DNA of 37,972 nt from a virus. The translations under genes and the position numbers were made by a program. The stretch spans positions 1 to 37,972 of IMG/VR virus record IMGVR_UViG_3300020472_000074, one strand, 5' to 3'. The notes under the pieces are model-generated. The model saw nothing but the letters and a program-made list of their open reading frames with translations. It made no database searches and was not told where the DNA came from. Shown piece by piece: positions 21,692 through 30,309 of the stretch (position 1 is its first letter; the number at the start of each line of letters is the position of its first letter).

Positions 21692-23962
21692 ATGGCAACA
21701 ATAGGTCAACCCACTCTTTATAAAATGGTCACTCCTCCCAAAGGTGAGGGTAGTGGCATGGGTTCTCTTGTCAAATCAATGAATAGTCTTGGCACTACTA
21801 TTAATAGTATTGCATTCATTGCTGCTGATATGAATAAGAATTTTGCTAAGGGTATCAAGCATCAAATCAGTAAGCAAGAAGATATATCTAAGAAGCATAC
21901 TAAAATAGAGAATAAGAAGTTAACAGATAAGAAGAAGAAGGAAGCTGCCCTTAGAAAGTTAATGAATAGGAGGCAGGATCAGGACGCAGAATCTGATCAA
22001 AAGAGTATCATAGCTCAGTTTGGTGGCACTATGATCAAAGCTGCCAAGGGTGTTTTAGGATTCTTCGAAGGTTTGGCAGCAGCACTGGAAGCAATATTCG
22101 TAGGTTTTGTTTCTTATGCTGTCTTTAATTGGTTAGGTAAGGCAGAGAATAAGAAGAAGGTTAAGAAGTTCCTTGAGTTCATGTCATCCCTTGGTAAGTT
22201 TATAATCTGGGCAGTTACTGGACTGGTTAACATGGGATTGGGTGGTATCACAGATTTCTTAGAGAATCCAGTATCATTTAAAGGTTTGTTTGGTCTGGTA
22301 AAATTCCTGACAGCATTGGGACTAGTATTTGCTCCAGGTGCTACAATATCTGTGGCGTTAGCTGGGGTCATGACCCTCTTTAAGGCAGGTAGACTGGTAC
22401 CTTTACTGAAGGGATTCTTTACTGGTGTATGGGGTTTAGTCAAAGGTCTTTTGGCATTTCTTGCTAAACGACCTCTCGTTGCTGCAGGTTTATTAGCTGC
22501 TGGTTGGGGTGCTTACATGATATTTGGTAGAGATGATGAAGGTGAAGGTGATGCTGTTGACAACATTGAGGATAATCAAAAGGAAAGACCAACTCTCGAA
22601 AATAGTAGTGAGAAGGAAGTACTTAGTGCCATGGATGAGCGTATTATTGCTCTCCAAAATCAGATTGATAGTATGACATGGTGGGAAAAACTCACTACAA
22701 ATCAAGATGATAACTTGAGGCAAGAAATTACTGAGATTAAGAACCAAAATCAAACTGACACATCTGGAGATGTTACACCTAATAAAGTTGAGACAAATGA
22801 AAAATTACCTGAGAAGAAACAAGGTGGATCAGTCGTTATACCATCCAATCCTTTCGTACCAAAAATGGACATGGGTGGGTGGATTACTGGTCCTCAGTCT
22901 GGTTACCCCGTCAGCCTCGATGGCGGTGGTTCCACCTCTTTCATTGGACATGGAACAGAGTGGGTTGGATTCCCCAAAGCATCAAGGGGTGGAGCATTTG
23001 TGGTGCCCTTCGATACTCCCTCCACCCGAACTAATCCTGGCTTAACTAATAAGAGACTTGGTGAAGCAAAGAAAGGTGGTTTCGCTATGCCTTCCTTCCA
23101 GATGGGAGGTTTACATGCTACTAAGAATACACATAGTCCTATATTTAATCTTCCAAGTTTCTCTCAAGGTGGAAGTCTTAGAGATGGAACTAATGAGGAG
23201 AAGTGGGCAAAGGTTAAAGGTATGGCAGAGAAAGCAGGTGCTAAGTATCCTAATTTAGTTGCTGCACAGTTTGCTTTAGAATCTGATTGGGGTCGTGCAA
23301 CTGGTGCTAAGAATAATTACTTTGGTATTAAGGCTCTTGCCAGTGAATTATCTACTAATTCTGGCACTTGGGAAGTATATAATGGCAAGAGAGTAAATAC
23401 CAGTGCAAACTTTAAGCAATTTGAGACACCTTACGCAGCAATTGAGCATTTAGTTACTCAGTGGTATAAAGACTATAAAGGATATAAGGGTGTAAATAAT
23501 GCTGCATCTGCTATGGATGCAGCAGTAATGCTTAAGACTGAAAACTATGCTACTGATCCAATATATCCTCAAAAATTGCAGTCTTTACTGAAGACTTATA
23601 GTAATGTTCCAGCAGCAAGACAACCTGTTGTTACATCTGAGACAATTAAACCTTCTAATAAAGCATGGTGGGATCCTCTTGGAGTATTTACTGGTAAACC
23701 AGAGGAAAAAGCATCAACTTCTGGTAATACTATAGGTGAATCTGCTTTAAATGACTCTAGTTTACCGTGGGGTGAAGATGCTGACGTTAGTGTACAACCA
23801 ATGCAGCTACCAGCAATAGATACAACACCACCATCTATTGATGAAGATATACCACAACCTATCTTTATACCTAATGAATATGAACCACCTGCTCATCCAT
23901 ATATTAAAGCAAGATTTGGAATGATGGCAGATGCTGATACTTGTCCCGATAGACTATTCTAA
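21692..23962 (+). CDS. Tape-measure-like hub protein with GH73 glucosaminidase domain
   Basis: The 756-residue protein is a paralogue of the preceding one: both share VFxWLG followed by KxxKFLxFxSSLGKFxxW and a Lys-rich N-terminus. Residues about 503-643 form a glucosaminidase (GH73) domain, with VAAQFALESDWG carrying the catalytic Glu (E530) and NNYFGIKA after it. This cuts peptidoglycan and is the likely tail lysozyme, since gp5 here has no recognisable lysozyme. Residues about 400-480 contain the GPQSGYPVSLDGGGS and GGAFVVPFDTPSTR segments. It begins directly after the previous stop and ends overlapping gp27 by one base. Confidence 0.82.
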   Translation: MATIGQPTLYKMVTPPKGEGSGMGSLVKSMNSLGTTINSIAFIAADMNKNFAKGIKHQISKQEDISKKHTKIENKKLTDKKKKEAALRKLMNRRQDQDAESDQKSIIAQFGGTMIKAAKGVLGFFEGLAAALEAIFVGFVSYAVFNWLGKAENKKKVKKFLEFMSSLGKFIIWAVTGLVNMGLGGITDFLENPVSFKGLFGLVKFLTALGLVFAPGATISVALAGVMTLFKAGRLVPLLKGFFTGVWGLVKGLLAFLAKRPLVAAGLLAAGWGAYMIFGRDDEGEGDAVDNIEDNQKERPTLENSSEKEVLSAMDERIIALQNQIDSMTWWEKLTTNQDDNLRQEITEIKNQNQTDTSGDVTPNKVETNEKLPEKKQGGSVVIPSNPFVPKMDMGGWITGPQSGYPVSLDGGGSTSFIGHGTEWVGFPKASRGGAFVVPFDTPSTRTNPGLTNKRLGEAKKGGFAMPSFQMGGLHATKNTHSPIFNLPSFSQGGSLRDGTNEEKWAKVKGMAEKAGAKYPNLVAAQFALESDWGRATGAKNNYFGIKALASELSTNSGTWEVYNGKRVNTSANFKQFETPYAAIEHLVTQWYKDYKGYKGVNNAASAMDAAVMLKTENYATDPIYPQKLQSLLKTYSNVPAARQPVVTSETIKPSNKAWWDPLGVFTGKPEEKASTSGNTIGESALNDSSLPWGEDADVSVQPMQLPAIDTTPPSIDEDIPQPIFIPNEYEPPAHPYIKARFGMMADADTCPDRLF

Positions 23963-25587
23963 TGGCAACAACAGTTAACAATAGTAAATCATATAAACTG
24001 ATTGACTTATACATTCAGAGATCGGACGATTCTAAGGAGGATATTCGTGATCTTTGTGCTGAATTTATATGGTATGAGTCTATTGATTCACCATTTGTAC
24101 GTTTAGATATTACAATTCTTGACTCTGTTAACTATGCTGAGTCATTGTTAGGTGATGAGATGCTTCATATTGGTTTTAATACTTTTGCTTCTAAGATGGG
24201 TGGTAAAGAACCTGTTGATCTCCACTATGATATGCAGATCTATAAGATCAGTAATGTTGTTAAGGATGAACGTGCTAAGGTATGTACTATCAATTGTATT
24301 TCACCACAAGCATATCTTAATGAAGCGAACAGAGCATTTGGATCCTTTGGTCCTTTGACTGGTAAGCATGATATTGTTAGAGTGATATGTGATAAGTATC
24401 TTAAATGTAGTAATAAGATTAAGCATGTTGGTGCATTGGAAGAATGTACATCAATGAATATGATTTCTCCTAATTGGAGACCAATTGATGTTATATCATA
24501 CATCTCGGATAAGGTTGTTAGGAAGAAGCAGGGTAAAGGTAGTAAGGTTAATAAGAGAAAGGGTAAAGGTAATATTCAGTCTGGGTTCATGTTCTATGAG
24601 ACTAGACAAGGATTTAATTGGAGATCTATTGATGATTTGTGTGAGCAAGATCCAATAGGAACATTTAGTTATACTCAGAAGAATATAGGTACACCCGATG
24701 CACATACACAATGGGCTAATATTGAGCAACTGGGATACCCTGATAGGACTAATCATCTAGAGAAGATGAGGACAGGTTTATATAAGACTGTTACTCATGG
24801 TATTGTTATGGATGCATTGACAGAGAGTGCTTCTATTAACCCAGCTTTGAGTAGTAGTGGGGTGTTTGATAGGTTCCAAGAGTTAGGTAATAAGTTTAGT
24901 GCTTCTATATCAGGACAGTTTGGTTCTAAGTCCTTGTCTACAGATCAGTTTTCTAAGTTCTTATCTGATAGTAAAAATGCTGGTAGTAGTACTTTTTATG
25001 GTCCTGGTGGTGATAGTAAATTTGATTGGTCAAAGTATGCTGCTAACCTCAATTTTGGTACATCTCAGAAGCAAGCAGCTCTAGCAGAGAAGAAGAGTAA
25101 ACCTGCAGGAACTGTACAAGGTCCTAGAGTTATGCATATTGGAGAGATAACTGACCTTGCTTCTACTTTGGAGAAGGGGTTTGCTTTTGACAATAAGATT
25201 ATTGAGAAGTTTGAGAAAGATTATCCTACTCGTACGAAGTTTAGGATTCTTCCCAAGTATAAGAACCAGAGTGCTAAAGCACCTAATGGTGGTGCAGATG
25301 ATGCTCCTGATAACATGGTACTTGCTGGTGCATATGCTGCTGCTCGGTTTGCACTACTTAAGACACATGTAATGAACATTACTATACCAGGTAACACAGC
25401 ATTATATGCTGGTGCCGTTGTTAAGACTAGGATACCTATGTCAGAGCAAAACAAAAGTGGTAGAGTAGAGATGGACAAAAAATTCTCTGGTAAATATTTG
25501 GTCTCAGGACTCAAGCACATTTATAAGAAGGAAGGAGTTACCACTGAATTATTCTTATGTCGTGATTCCCTACCCGTAAATACTTGA
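23962..25587 (+). CDS. 27: Baseplate hub subunit gp27
   Basis: The 541-residue protein fits cyanophage gp27. The N-terminal tube-like domain reads SYKLIDLYIQRSDDSKEDIRDL, then ESIDSPFVRLDITILDSVNYAESLL; the second half contains SGFMFYETRQGFNWRSIDDL and, near the end, NMVLAGAYAAARFALLKTHVMNITIPGNTALYAG. gp27 forms the trimeric hub that holds the gp5 spike. It overlaps its upstream neighbour by one base. Its stop codon lies inside the -35 box of the sigma-70 promoter for the CP12-like gene. Confidence 0.88.
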   Translation: MATTVNNSKSYKLIDLYIQRSDDSKEDIRDLCAEFIWYESIDSPFVRLDITILDSVNYAESLLGDEMLHIGFNTFASKMGGKEPVDLHYDMQIYKISNVVKDERAKVCTINCISPQAYLNEANRAFGSFGPLTGKHDIVRVICDKYLKCSNKIKHVGALEECTSMNMISPNWRPIDVISYISDKVVRKKQGKGSKVNKRKGKGNIQSGFMFYETRQGFNWRSIDDLCEQDPIGTFSYTQKNIGTPDAHTQWANIEQLGYPDRTNHLEKMRTGLYKTVTHGIVMDALTESASINPALSSSGVFDRFQELGNKFSASISGQFGSKSLSTDQFSKFLSDSKNAGSSTFYGPGGDSKFDWSKYAANLNFGTSQKQAALAEKKSKPAGTVQGPRVMHIGEITDLASTLEKGFAFDNKIIEKFEKDYPTRTKFRILPKYKNQSAKAPNGGADDAPDNMVLAGAYAAARFALLKTHVMNITIPGNTALYAGAVVKTRIPMSEQNKSGRVEMDKKFSGKYLVSGLKHIYKKEGVTTELFLCRDSLPVNT

Positions 25588-25612
25588 CAACAGGTCAAAG
25601 AATAAATATAAT
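25584..25612 (+). promoter_or_regulatory. Consensus sigma-70 promoter before the metabolic cassette
   Basis: TTGACA (25584-25589), exactly 17 bases, then TATAAT (25607-25612): a perfect consensus promoter. AATAAATA (25601-25608), one base off the late octamer, overlaps it. It starts at the gp27 stop codon and lies 22 bases before the CP12-like ATG. Confidence 0.88.
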
Positions 25613-25633
25613 TGACGAATAAGCGAGAGAACA

Positions 25634-25915
25634 ATGAGTGAATTCGGAGAAAATCCACAAGCTAAACGAAGTCACGATCTAGATCATGAAGTTTACATTG
25701 ATCCAAAGGATCACAAAGAGCATACTAATCATGGTATGCATGAGTATTCTGAAGATGATCTCAAGAACGTAACAGCTAACTACGAAGAGTATCATAAGGG
25801 AGATGAACCTGAAACTGGTATTAATGATTATCATATTAGACATCAGGATAAGCAGTTAGATCAATATTGTGACAACCATCCAGATGCATTTGAGTGTAGA
25901 GTATACGATGAATGA
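25634..25915 (+). CDS. cp12: CP12-like protein (C-terminal CP12 motif)
   Basis: The last 19 residues, LDQYCDNHPDAFECRVYDE, match the C-terminal GAPDH-binding end of CP12, including the C-x8-C spacing (C79, C88) and the ECR-Y-D end. CP12 locks GAPDH and phosphoribulokinase in an inactive complex when oxidised, shutting the Calvin cycle. Phage CP12 is thought to divert NADPH and carbon to the pentose phosphate route. Here the N-terminal Cys pair of host CP12 is missing; residues 1-70 are His/Asp/Glu-rich instead. The protein could bind GAPDH only. It starts the three-gene cassette and its stop overlaps the next start in an ATGA. Confidence 0.7.
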   Translation: MSEFGENPQAKRSHDLDHEVYIDPKDHKEHTNHGMHEYSEDDLKNVTANYEEYHKGDEPETGINDYHIRHQDKQLDQYCDNHPDAFECRVYDE

Positions 25916-26520
25916 TAGGTGAATACATTGATATTGATGCTGCCTACAGTTTTATAGGAGGTGGCATGATCGACCCAGATGTGGTCGATGGCGTGATTGA
26001 GTTTTGGAATGACTGTGACTATCTTGATAGAGAAGATGGTCATGTAGGTGGTTACACTTCAGGTGTACCCAACGGTCAAGACAAAAAAGTCAAAGAGTCA
26101 AAAGACCTGACTATTCCTAGGTACATTAAAGATCCTAGAATATGCAGGTATATTGATGAGCTTGCAGATGTTACTACAGCATACTGTGAGAATTATCCAG
26201 CACTAAAGAATGTCAAATGGGATTTGATGTCGGATTTTAATATCCAATGGTATCCCAAGGGTGGTGGGTTTCATGCATTACATTGCGAAAGATCAGACGC
26301 ACATCCACAATGCTGCAATCGTATGGTAGCATGGATGACATATCTCAATGATATAGAAGAGGGTGGAGAGACATATTTTAAACAACAAGAGTGTAAGGTA
26401 AGACCTAAGAAGGGATTGACTTTACTTTGGCCAGCAGACTGGACTCATTTCCATAAGGGAATACCAGCACCTAATGAAGAAAAAATGATTATTACAGGAT
26501 GGTATGATCACGTCATTTGA
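25912..26520 (+). CDS. Prolyl-4-hydroxylase-type 2OG-Fe(II) oxygenase
   Basis: The 202-residue protein has the prolyl 4-hydroxylase core: FNIQWYPKGGGFHALHCE with H124-x-E126 as the first metal pair, MTYLNDIEEGGETYF, VRPKKGLTLLWP, H179 or H181 in DWTHFHKG, and EEKMIITGWYD with the 2OG-binding Lys (K191). Such enzymes hydroxylate proline using Fe(II), O2 and 2-oxoglutarate. An H-x-E replaces the usual H-x-D. It lies between the CP12-like and cpeT genes, overlapping both, in a tail operon. Substrate unknown. Confidence 0.87.
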   Translation: MIGEYIDIDAAYSFIGGGMIDPDVVDGVIEFWNDCDYLDREDGHVGGYTSGVPNGQDKKVKESKDLTIPRYIKDPRICRYIDELADVTTAYCENYPALKNVKWDLMSDFNIQWYPKGGGFHALHCERSDAHPQCCNRMVAWMTYLNDIEEGGETYFKQQECKVRPKKGLTLLWPADWTHFHKGIPAPNEEKMIITGWYDHVI

Positions 26521-27001
26521 CAATTTAATATTAGGTCATTATAATAACAAACAGCAGGCATATAGTAATCCTACTAAATGGCCACAGGTACATATTCTAT
26601 ACTCTAAGATCAAATCAAATGTCTTGGAGTTAAAGCAGTGGTATAATTATGAAGGTGAGGATAAACCATATAGACATTATCATATTACTATCAACTATAT
26701 GACACATGACACTGCATATACAAAAGCACATAACCTATTGACCGACACCCCAGGGTGTGAGATGCAGTGGGGATTCTTTGATACGTGGTGGTTTGGTAGT
26801 GTTCGGGGTGATTGTATCGTTCCTAAACCTGATGGGGATACATATGTTGTTAGCGACGTACAGTTTGATGGTGACATGTATATGTCACGTGACACTGGAT
26901 ATTACGTCAAGGATGATAAATTTGCCTGGGGCAAGGAGGAGGGTGAAGGTATGTTTACTTTTACTAGACTAAATAATGGCAGGAAACTAGATTACACATA
27001 A
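26504..27001 (+). CDS. cpeT: CpeT-like phycobiliprotein lyase
   Basis: The 165-residue protein follows the CpeT/CpcT pattern: GHYNNKQQAYSNPTKWPQVH, PYRHYHITI at about 55-63, LLTDTPGCEMQWG, GDTYVVSDVQFDGDMYMSRDTGY and FAWGKEEGEGMFTFTRL. Host CpeT attaches or helps attach phycoerythrobilin to phycoerythrin, and T4-like cyanophages carry cpeT as an auxiliary metabolic gene. Length is somewhat below the roughly 190-200 residues of host proteins. It overlaps the oxygenase gene by 17 bases and gp5 by one base, so it is co-transcribed with the tail spike. Confidence 0.9.
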   Translation: MITSFDNLILGHYNNKQQAYSNPTKWPQVHILYSKIKSNVLELKQWYNYEGEDKPYRHYHITINYMTHDTAYTKAHNLLTDTPGCEMQWGFFDTWWFGSVRGDCIVPKPDGDTYVVSDVQFDGDMYMSRDTGYYVKDDKFAWGKEEGEGMFTFTRLNNGRKLDYT

Positions 27002-29772
27002 TGTTAGGCAGTTCATCAAAAGCAGATTTCGCTGGAAGAGATGGTTTCGCCTGGTGGATCGGTGAAGTAGAAGACCATATGGATCCATCACAGTTGGGTC
27101 GTGTAAAGGTTCGTATTATAGGTTGGTATACTGGTACTAAGACCGATTCAGAAGGTAAGAACCAGTACTTAACTGAATTACCTACTAAAGATTTACCATG
27201 GGCAACCGTACTTCTACCAACTGATAGACCCCAGACCAAGAATGCTGGATCTACCACTGAGTTACAACCTGGCGCACAGGTTCTAGGTTTCTTCATGGAT
27301 GGTGAAGAGGCACAACTTCCTTGTGTCTTGGGTGCATTCCGTGGTTTCCGTCATTCTGAGAATAGTAATCAAGCAGGTTCTAGTGGTAGAGAGCGTGGTG
27401 CTCCTAAAGAAATGGCAAGGACTGTCTTTGCTGATCCTGCAATTGCTGATCAGAATGCAACAGATACACCACAGCAGAAAGGACAAGATAATCAGGATTC
27501 ATTAGGTGGATCACCATTTGTTAAAGCACAAGGTCAACAAGGTGGTGGTGCTACTGGTGGAGAAGAAGCATCTAAAGGTGCCATATCTATTGGTGAAGCA
27601 GACACACCATTTAATGTGTACACTAACCCCATAGGTCCACCATCTATGGAAGGTGGTATTGCTGATGGTACTACAGGACCTGCCAATTCAGGATTCACTA
27701 AGGATCTCAAGCGTATGCTTACTGAGATTGGTGTTGAGGTTGGTGGGTTAGCACGTAACTCATCTACTGGTGACTTTTTGTCCACTATTAGTGGTAGAGT
27801 TATAGAAGGTAAGAACATACTCAATCAGTTATCTAATGTTACTAACTACCTGACCAATGCTATCAGTGGTATGCTTGCACCTCTTAAGGAGCTAGCAGCA
27901 AGAGTCATTCAGATGTTGATTGATAAGATCCTACAGGTTCTTTCTAACATCCTACCTGTTGTTGTTATTACCCTGATTGGTGAGATACTAGCATTAATAT
28001 TTGCATTATTCTGTAAACCTACTCCACAGTGGGTCAGTATAATGGGGAATATAATGGGGTACATATCGTCGTACCTGAACTCCCTATTTGCTAAGGTAAT
28101 GGATTTCATCGCTGAGATGGAAGCTAAGATCCTTGACACTGTTGAGAGGATGATGTCTGGTATTCAGAACAGCATCTGTAAAGCAATGTCGGCAATCAAT
28201 AAGGTTGCGAACTTTATAATTACAGCAATTAATACTGTTAAAGCACTTAAGGAACTTGCTAACGGTATTCAGTCTATCTTCTCTATTGACTTTACTAAGT
28301 TAGACTTTAAATCAGTCCTTAAGATCCTTAAGGCAATACTCGCACTGATAGCGGGGCTGAAAGATTGCGGCAGGAAGAGTCGAAAACCGAAAGCCACAGG
28401 GTGGCTCCCTCTATTAGGAACCACCCAGTGCGAGGATATAGATGATGCTCTCCAAGGTCCAGGTGGAGGAGACTATAGTAGTTGTCCACCATCAGGTCGT
28501 GCAAATCCTAAGGGTACTTTCTTTGATGATTTCTTTAAGAACATAAATCCGTTCTTAATGGAAACCAAGATGGCACTCAATGGTACCAAAGAGATCAATG
28601 ACGCTACTCCTGGTAAGGAGAAACGAGTTATCCAAGGTCCTGGTGGTGTAAGTACTTTTGAGGATAAGAGAGGTAATAAGCATACCAATAATCCTAACAA
28701 TGAAACTGCAATTATTGGTCGTGACCAAGTAACAAACGTTAAGAATAATAAGGTTGTAACTGTTGAGGGTGACTACTACCTCAAGGTTATGGGTGACTAT
28801 CATATTGAGGTCTCTGGATCTATCAACCAGCATGAGTCTAATGGTCCAGGTGCCAAGGCAACAGATGCTAATGGTGGATTTGCTAGTGGTCAGAAGTGGG
28901 ATGATCAAAAGGATCTACCAGATGCAGCAGGAGACTTCCAGATCTATACATCACCAGATGTTAGTCCAGAAGAGTATGACAAGTTGACTGATGAGGAGAA
29001 GACACAATATTATGCATCTAAGAGTGCTTCAGATGCTGCATCACAAGCAACAGCACCATTAAAAGAAGAGACTGCTAGTCAAACTGCTAAGAAGTTTAAT
29101 GAATTGGCAGCAAAGAATGCTGCTGGTGATGGTAAGAAGAATCCAACTCCTAAGTTTAACACTGAGGTTGGAGAAAGGGAAGTTAAGTCAGTAAGAACCA
29201 CTGCTGGTGACCATGACATGAACTTCCAAGGTGACTGGAAGGTACAAGCAGCACGTTTTAACTTCACTGCTATTGAGGCAATCAACCTCAAAGCACAAGA
29301 GATCAACCTATCTGCTGGTGGTATTACCAATGAAGCAACAGGTGAGATCATTAATGAAGCGAACTGGATCAGTTCATTCCTTAACTGTGGTAGATTTGAT
29401 ATTGTTGGTATTTTCCAGTTGATGCCTGTCCTGACTGGTCAGTTCAGCATTGTTAAGGGATCTATCGTGGACGTGGCAATGGACAGTCCATTCCCAGGAG
29501 CAGCCCCACCTGCACAGGTTAGGATGACTCTAGGTACAACGATGCCATCTGCTATGGCAGACATAATCGTAGGCTCCAACGCAGGTGCACACATAACTTT
29601 GGTCGGAACTCCTACAGGAGGTATCGGAGAGGTTGTCACAGGAGGAGCAGGTGCTATAATAAATCAGGTAACTACTGGTGTCGTAGCCATGAGTACTGGT
29701 GTGGGTGCCGCATGGTTTGGATGTGGACTCGGACCTACCTCAGTCTTCGGACTGCCCGTTATGCTTAATTAA
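27001..29772 (+). CDS. 5: Baseplate central spike gp5
   Basis: This 923-residue protein begins with the VgrG/gp5-type OB domain (about residues 10-120: WWIGEVEDHMDPSQLGRVKVRIIGWYT, LPWATVLLP, PGAQVLGFFMDGEEAQLPCVLGAFRG). No T4-type lysozyme follows. Residues about 225-460 instead hold amphipathic and hydrophobic helices, including a membrane-like stretch near 315-339 (LPVVVITLIGEILALIFALF). Beta-helix-type repeats come next (about 567-612 and 735-777, such as VVTVEGDYYLKVMGDYHIEV). The spike pierces the outer membrane during infection; cell-wall cutting is probably done by the GH73 protein. It overlaps cpeT by one base. Confidence 0.9.
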   Translation: MLGSSSKADFAGRDGFAWWIGEVEDHMDPSQLGRVKVRIIGWYTGTKTDSEGKNQYLTELPTKDLPWATVLLPTDRPQTKNAGSTTELQPGAQVLGFFMDGEEAQLPCVLGAFRGFRHSENSNQAGSSGRERGAPKEMARTVFADPAIADQNATDTPQQKGQDNQDSLGGSPFVKAQGQQGGGATGGEEASKGAISIGEADTPFNVYTNPIGPPSMEGGIADGTTGPANSGFTKDLKRMLTEIGVEVGGLARNSSTGDFLSTISGRVIEGKNILNQLSNVTNYLTNAISGMLAPLKELAARVIQMLIDKILQVLSNILPVVVITLIGEILALIFALFCKPTPQWVSIMGNIMGYISSYLNSLFAKVMDFIAEMEAKILDTVERMMSGIQNSICKAMSAINKVANFIITAINTVKALKELANGIQSIFSIDFTKLDFKSVLKILKAILALIAGLKDCGRKSRKPKATGWLPLLGTTQCEDIDDALQGPGGGDYSSCPPSGRANPKGTFFDDFFKNINPFLMETKMALNGTKEINDATPGKEKRVIQGPGGVSTFEDKRGNKHTNNPNNETAIIGRDQVTNVKNNKVVTVEGDYYLKVMGDYHIEVSGSINQHESNGPGAKATDANGGFASGQKWDDQKDLPDAAGDFQIYTSPDVSPEEYDKLTDEEKTQYYASKSASDAASQATAPLKEETASQTAKKFNELAAKNAAGDGKKNPTPKFNTEVGEREVKSVRTTAGDHDMNFQGDWKVQAARFNFTAIEAINLKAQEINLSAGGITNEATGEIINEANWISSFLNCGRFDIVGIFQLMPVLTGQFSIVKGSIVDVAMDSPFPGAAPPAQVRMTLGTTMPSAMADIIVGSNAGAHITLVGTPTGGIGEVVTGGAGAIINQVTTGVVAMSTGVGAAWFGCGLGPTSVFGLPVMLN

Positions 29773-29779
29773 TTAAACT

Positions 29780-29977
29780 ATGGAAGAAACCGTCGATTAT
29801 GTTGCACATGCCTTCATAAATTTTCCCAAGAGAAAAATCACTCTCAGGGATCAGGAAGGTTATGAGGCCGAAGTGCGCTATAAATTTGATTCTGATGGAT
29901 CTTACAGTTTCGCAGAGACTGTTGACATTCTGAAAGAATTCCTGGATAATGAGGACGAACTTACCTTTATATACTGA
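29780..29977 (+). CDS. Small hypothetical protein
   Basis: A 65-residue protein with alternating beta and charged segments (ITLRDQEGYEAEVRYKF, then TVDILKEFLDNEDELTFIY). No family recognised. It lies eight bases after gp5 and its stop overlaps the next ATG, so it opens a run of eight small coupled ORFs. Confidence 0.65.
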   Translation: MEETVDYVAHAFINFPKRKITLRDQEGYEAEVRYKFDSDGSYSFAETVDILKEFLDNEDELTFIY

Positions 29978-30309
29978 TGGCAATCTACAGAACAAATGAG
30001 ATCAGAATTGATCTTAATGAATTGGTAGCCATTAGATCAGCATTCTTGGGTGAGGAACTATCCGAAGAGAACGTAGAAGAACTTGGTGATTCCCTTAAGT
30101 ATGGTCTCACATTTGATACTTTATATGGTATGGTGGATCAGGCAATCCTTGAGTATCTTGATAAAGATGAGAATCATTATGGTGAGATCCAACCTGAGCC
30201 TGGTCGTGAAGCATATCTGATTCAGATAGAAAAGAATAAGAAACAGTTTGAGATGGTTGATCTAGTGTCTCCATCATGGACAATCCAAGTACCAAGGAGA
30301 AAGAAATGA
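29977..30309 (+). CDS. Hypothetical acidic protein
   Basis: This 110-residue protein is acidic and helical, with DLNELVAIRSAFLGEELSEENVEELGDSLKYG and MVDQAILEYLDKDENHYGE. The C-terminus becomes basic (VPRRKK). Its start and stop both overlap neighbours by a base or two. Function unknown. Confidence 0.68.
   Translation: MAIYRTNEIRIDLNELVAIRSAFLGEELSEENVEELGDSLKYGLTFDTLYGMVDQAILEYLDKDENHYGEIQPEPGREAYLIQIEKNKKQFEMVDLVSPSWTIQVPRRKK

Noticed and set aside
27480-28000. Possible T4-type lysozyme domain in gp5
   Set aside because: No E-x8-D/C-x5-T lysozyme pattern is visible; the region is low-complexity Gly/Ser followed by hydrophobic helices.
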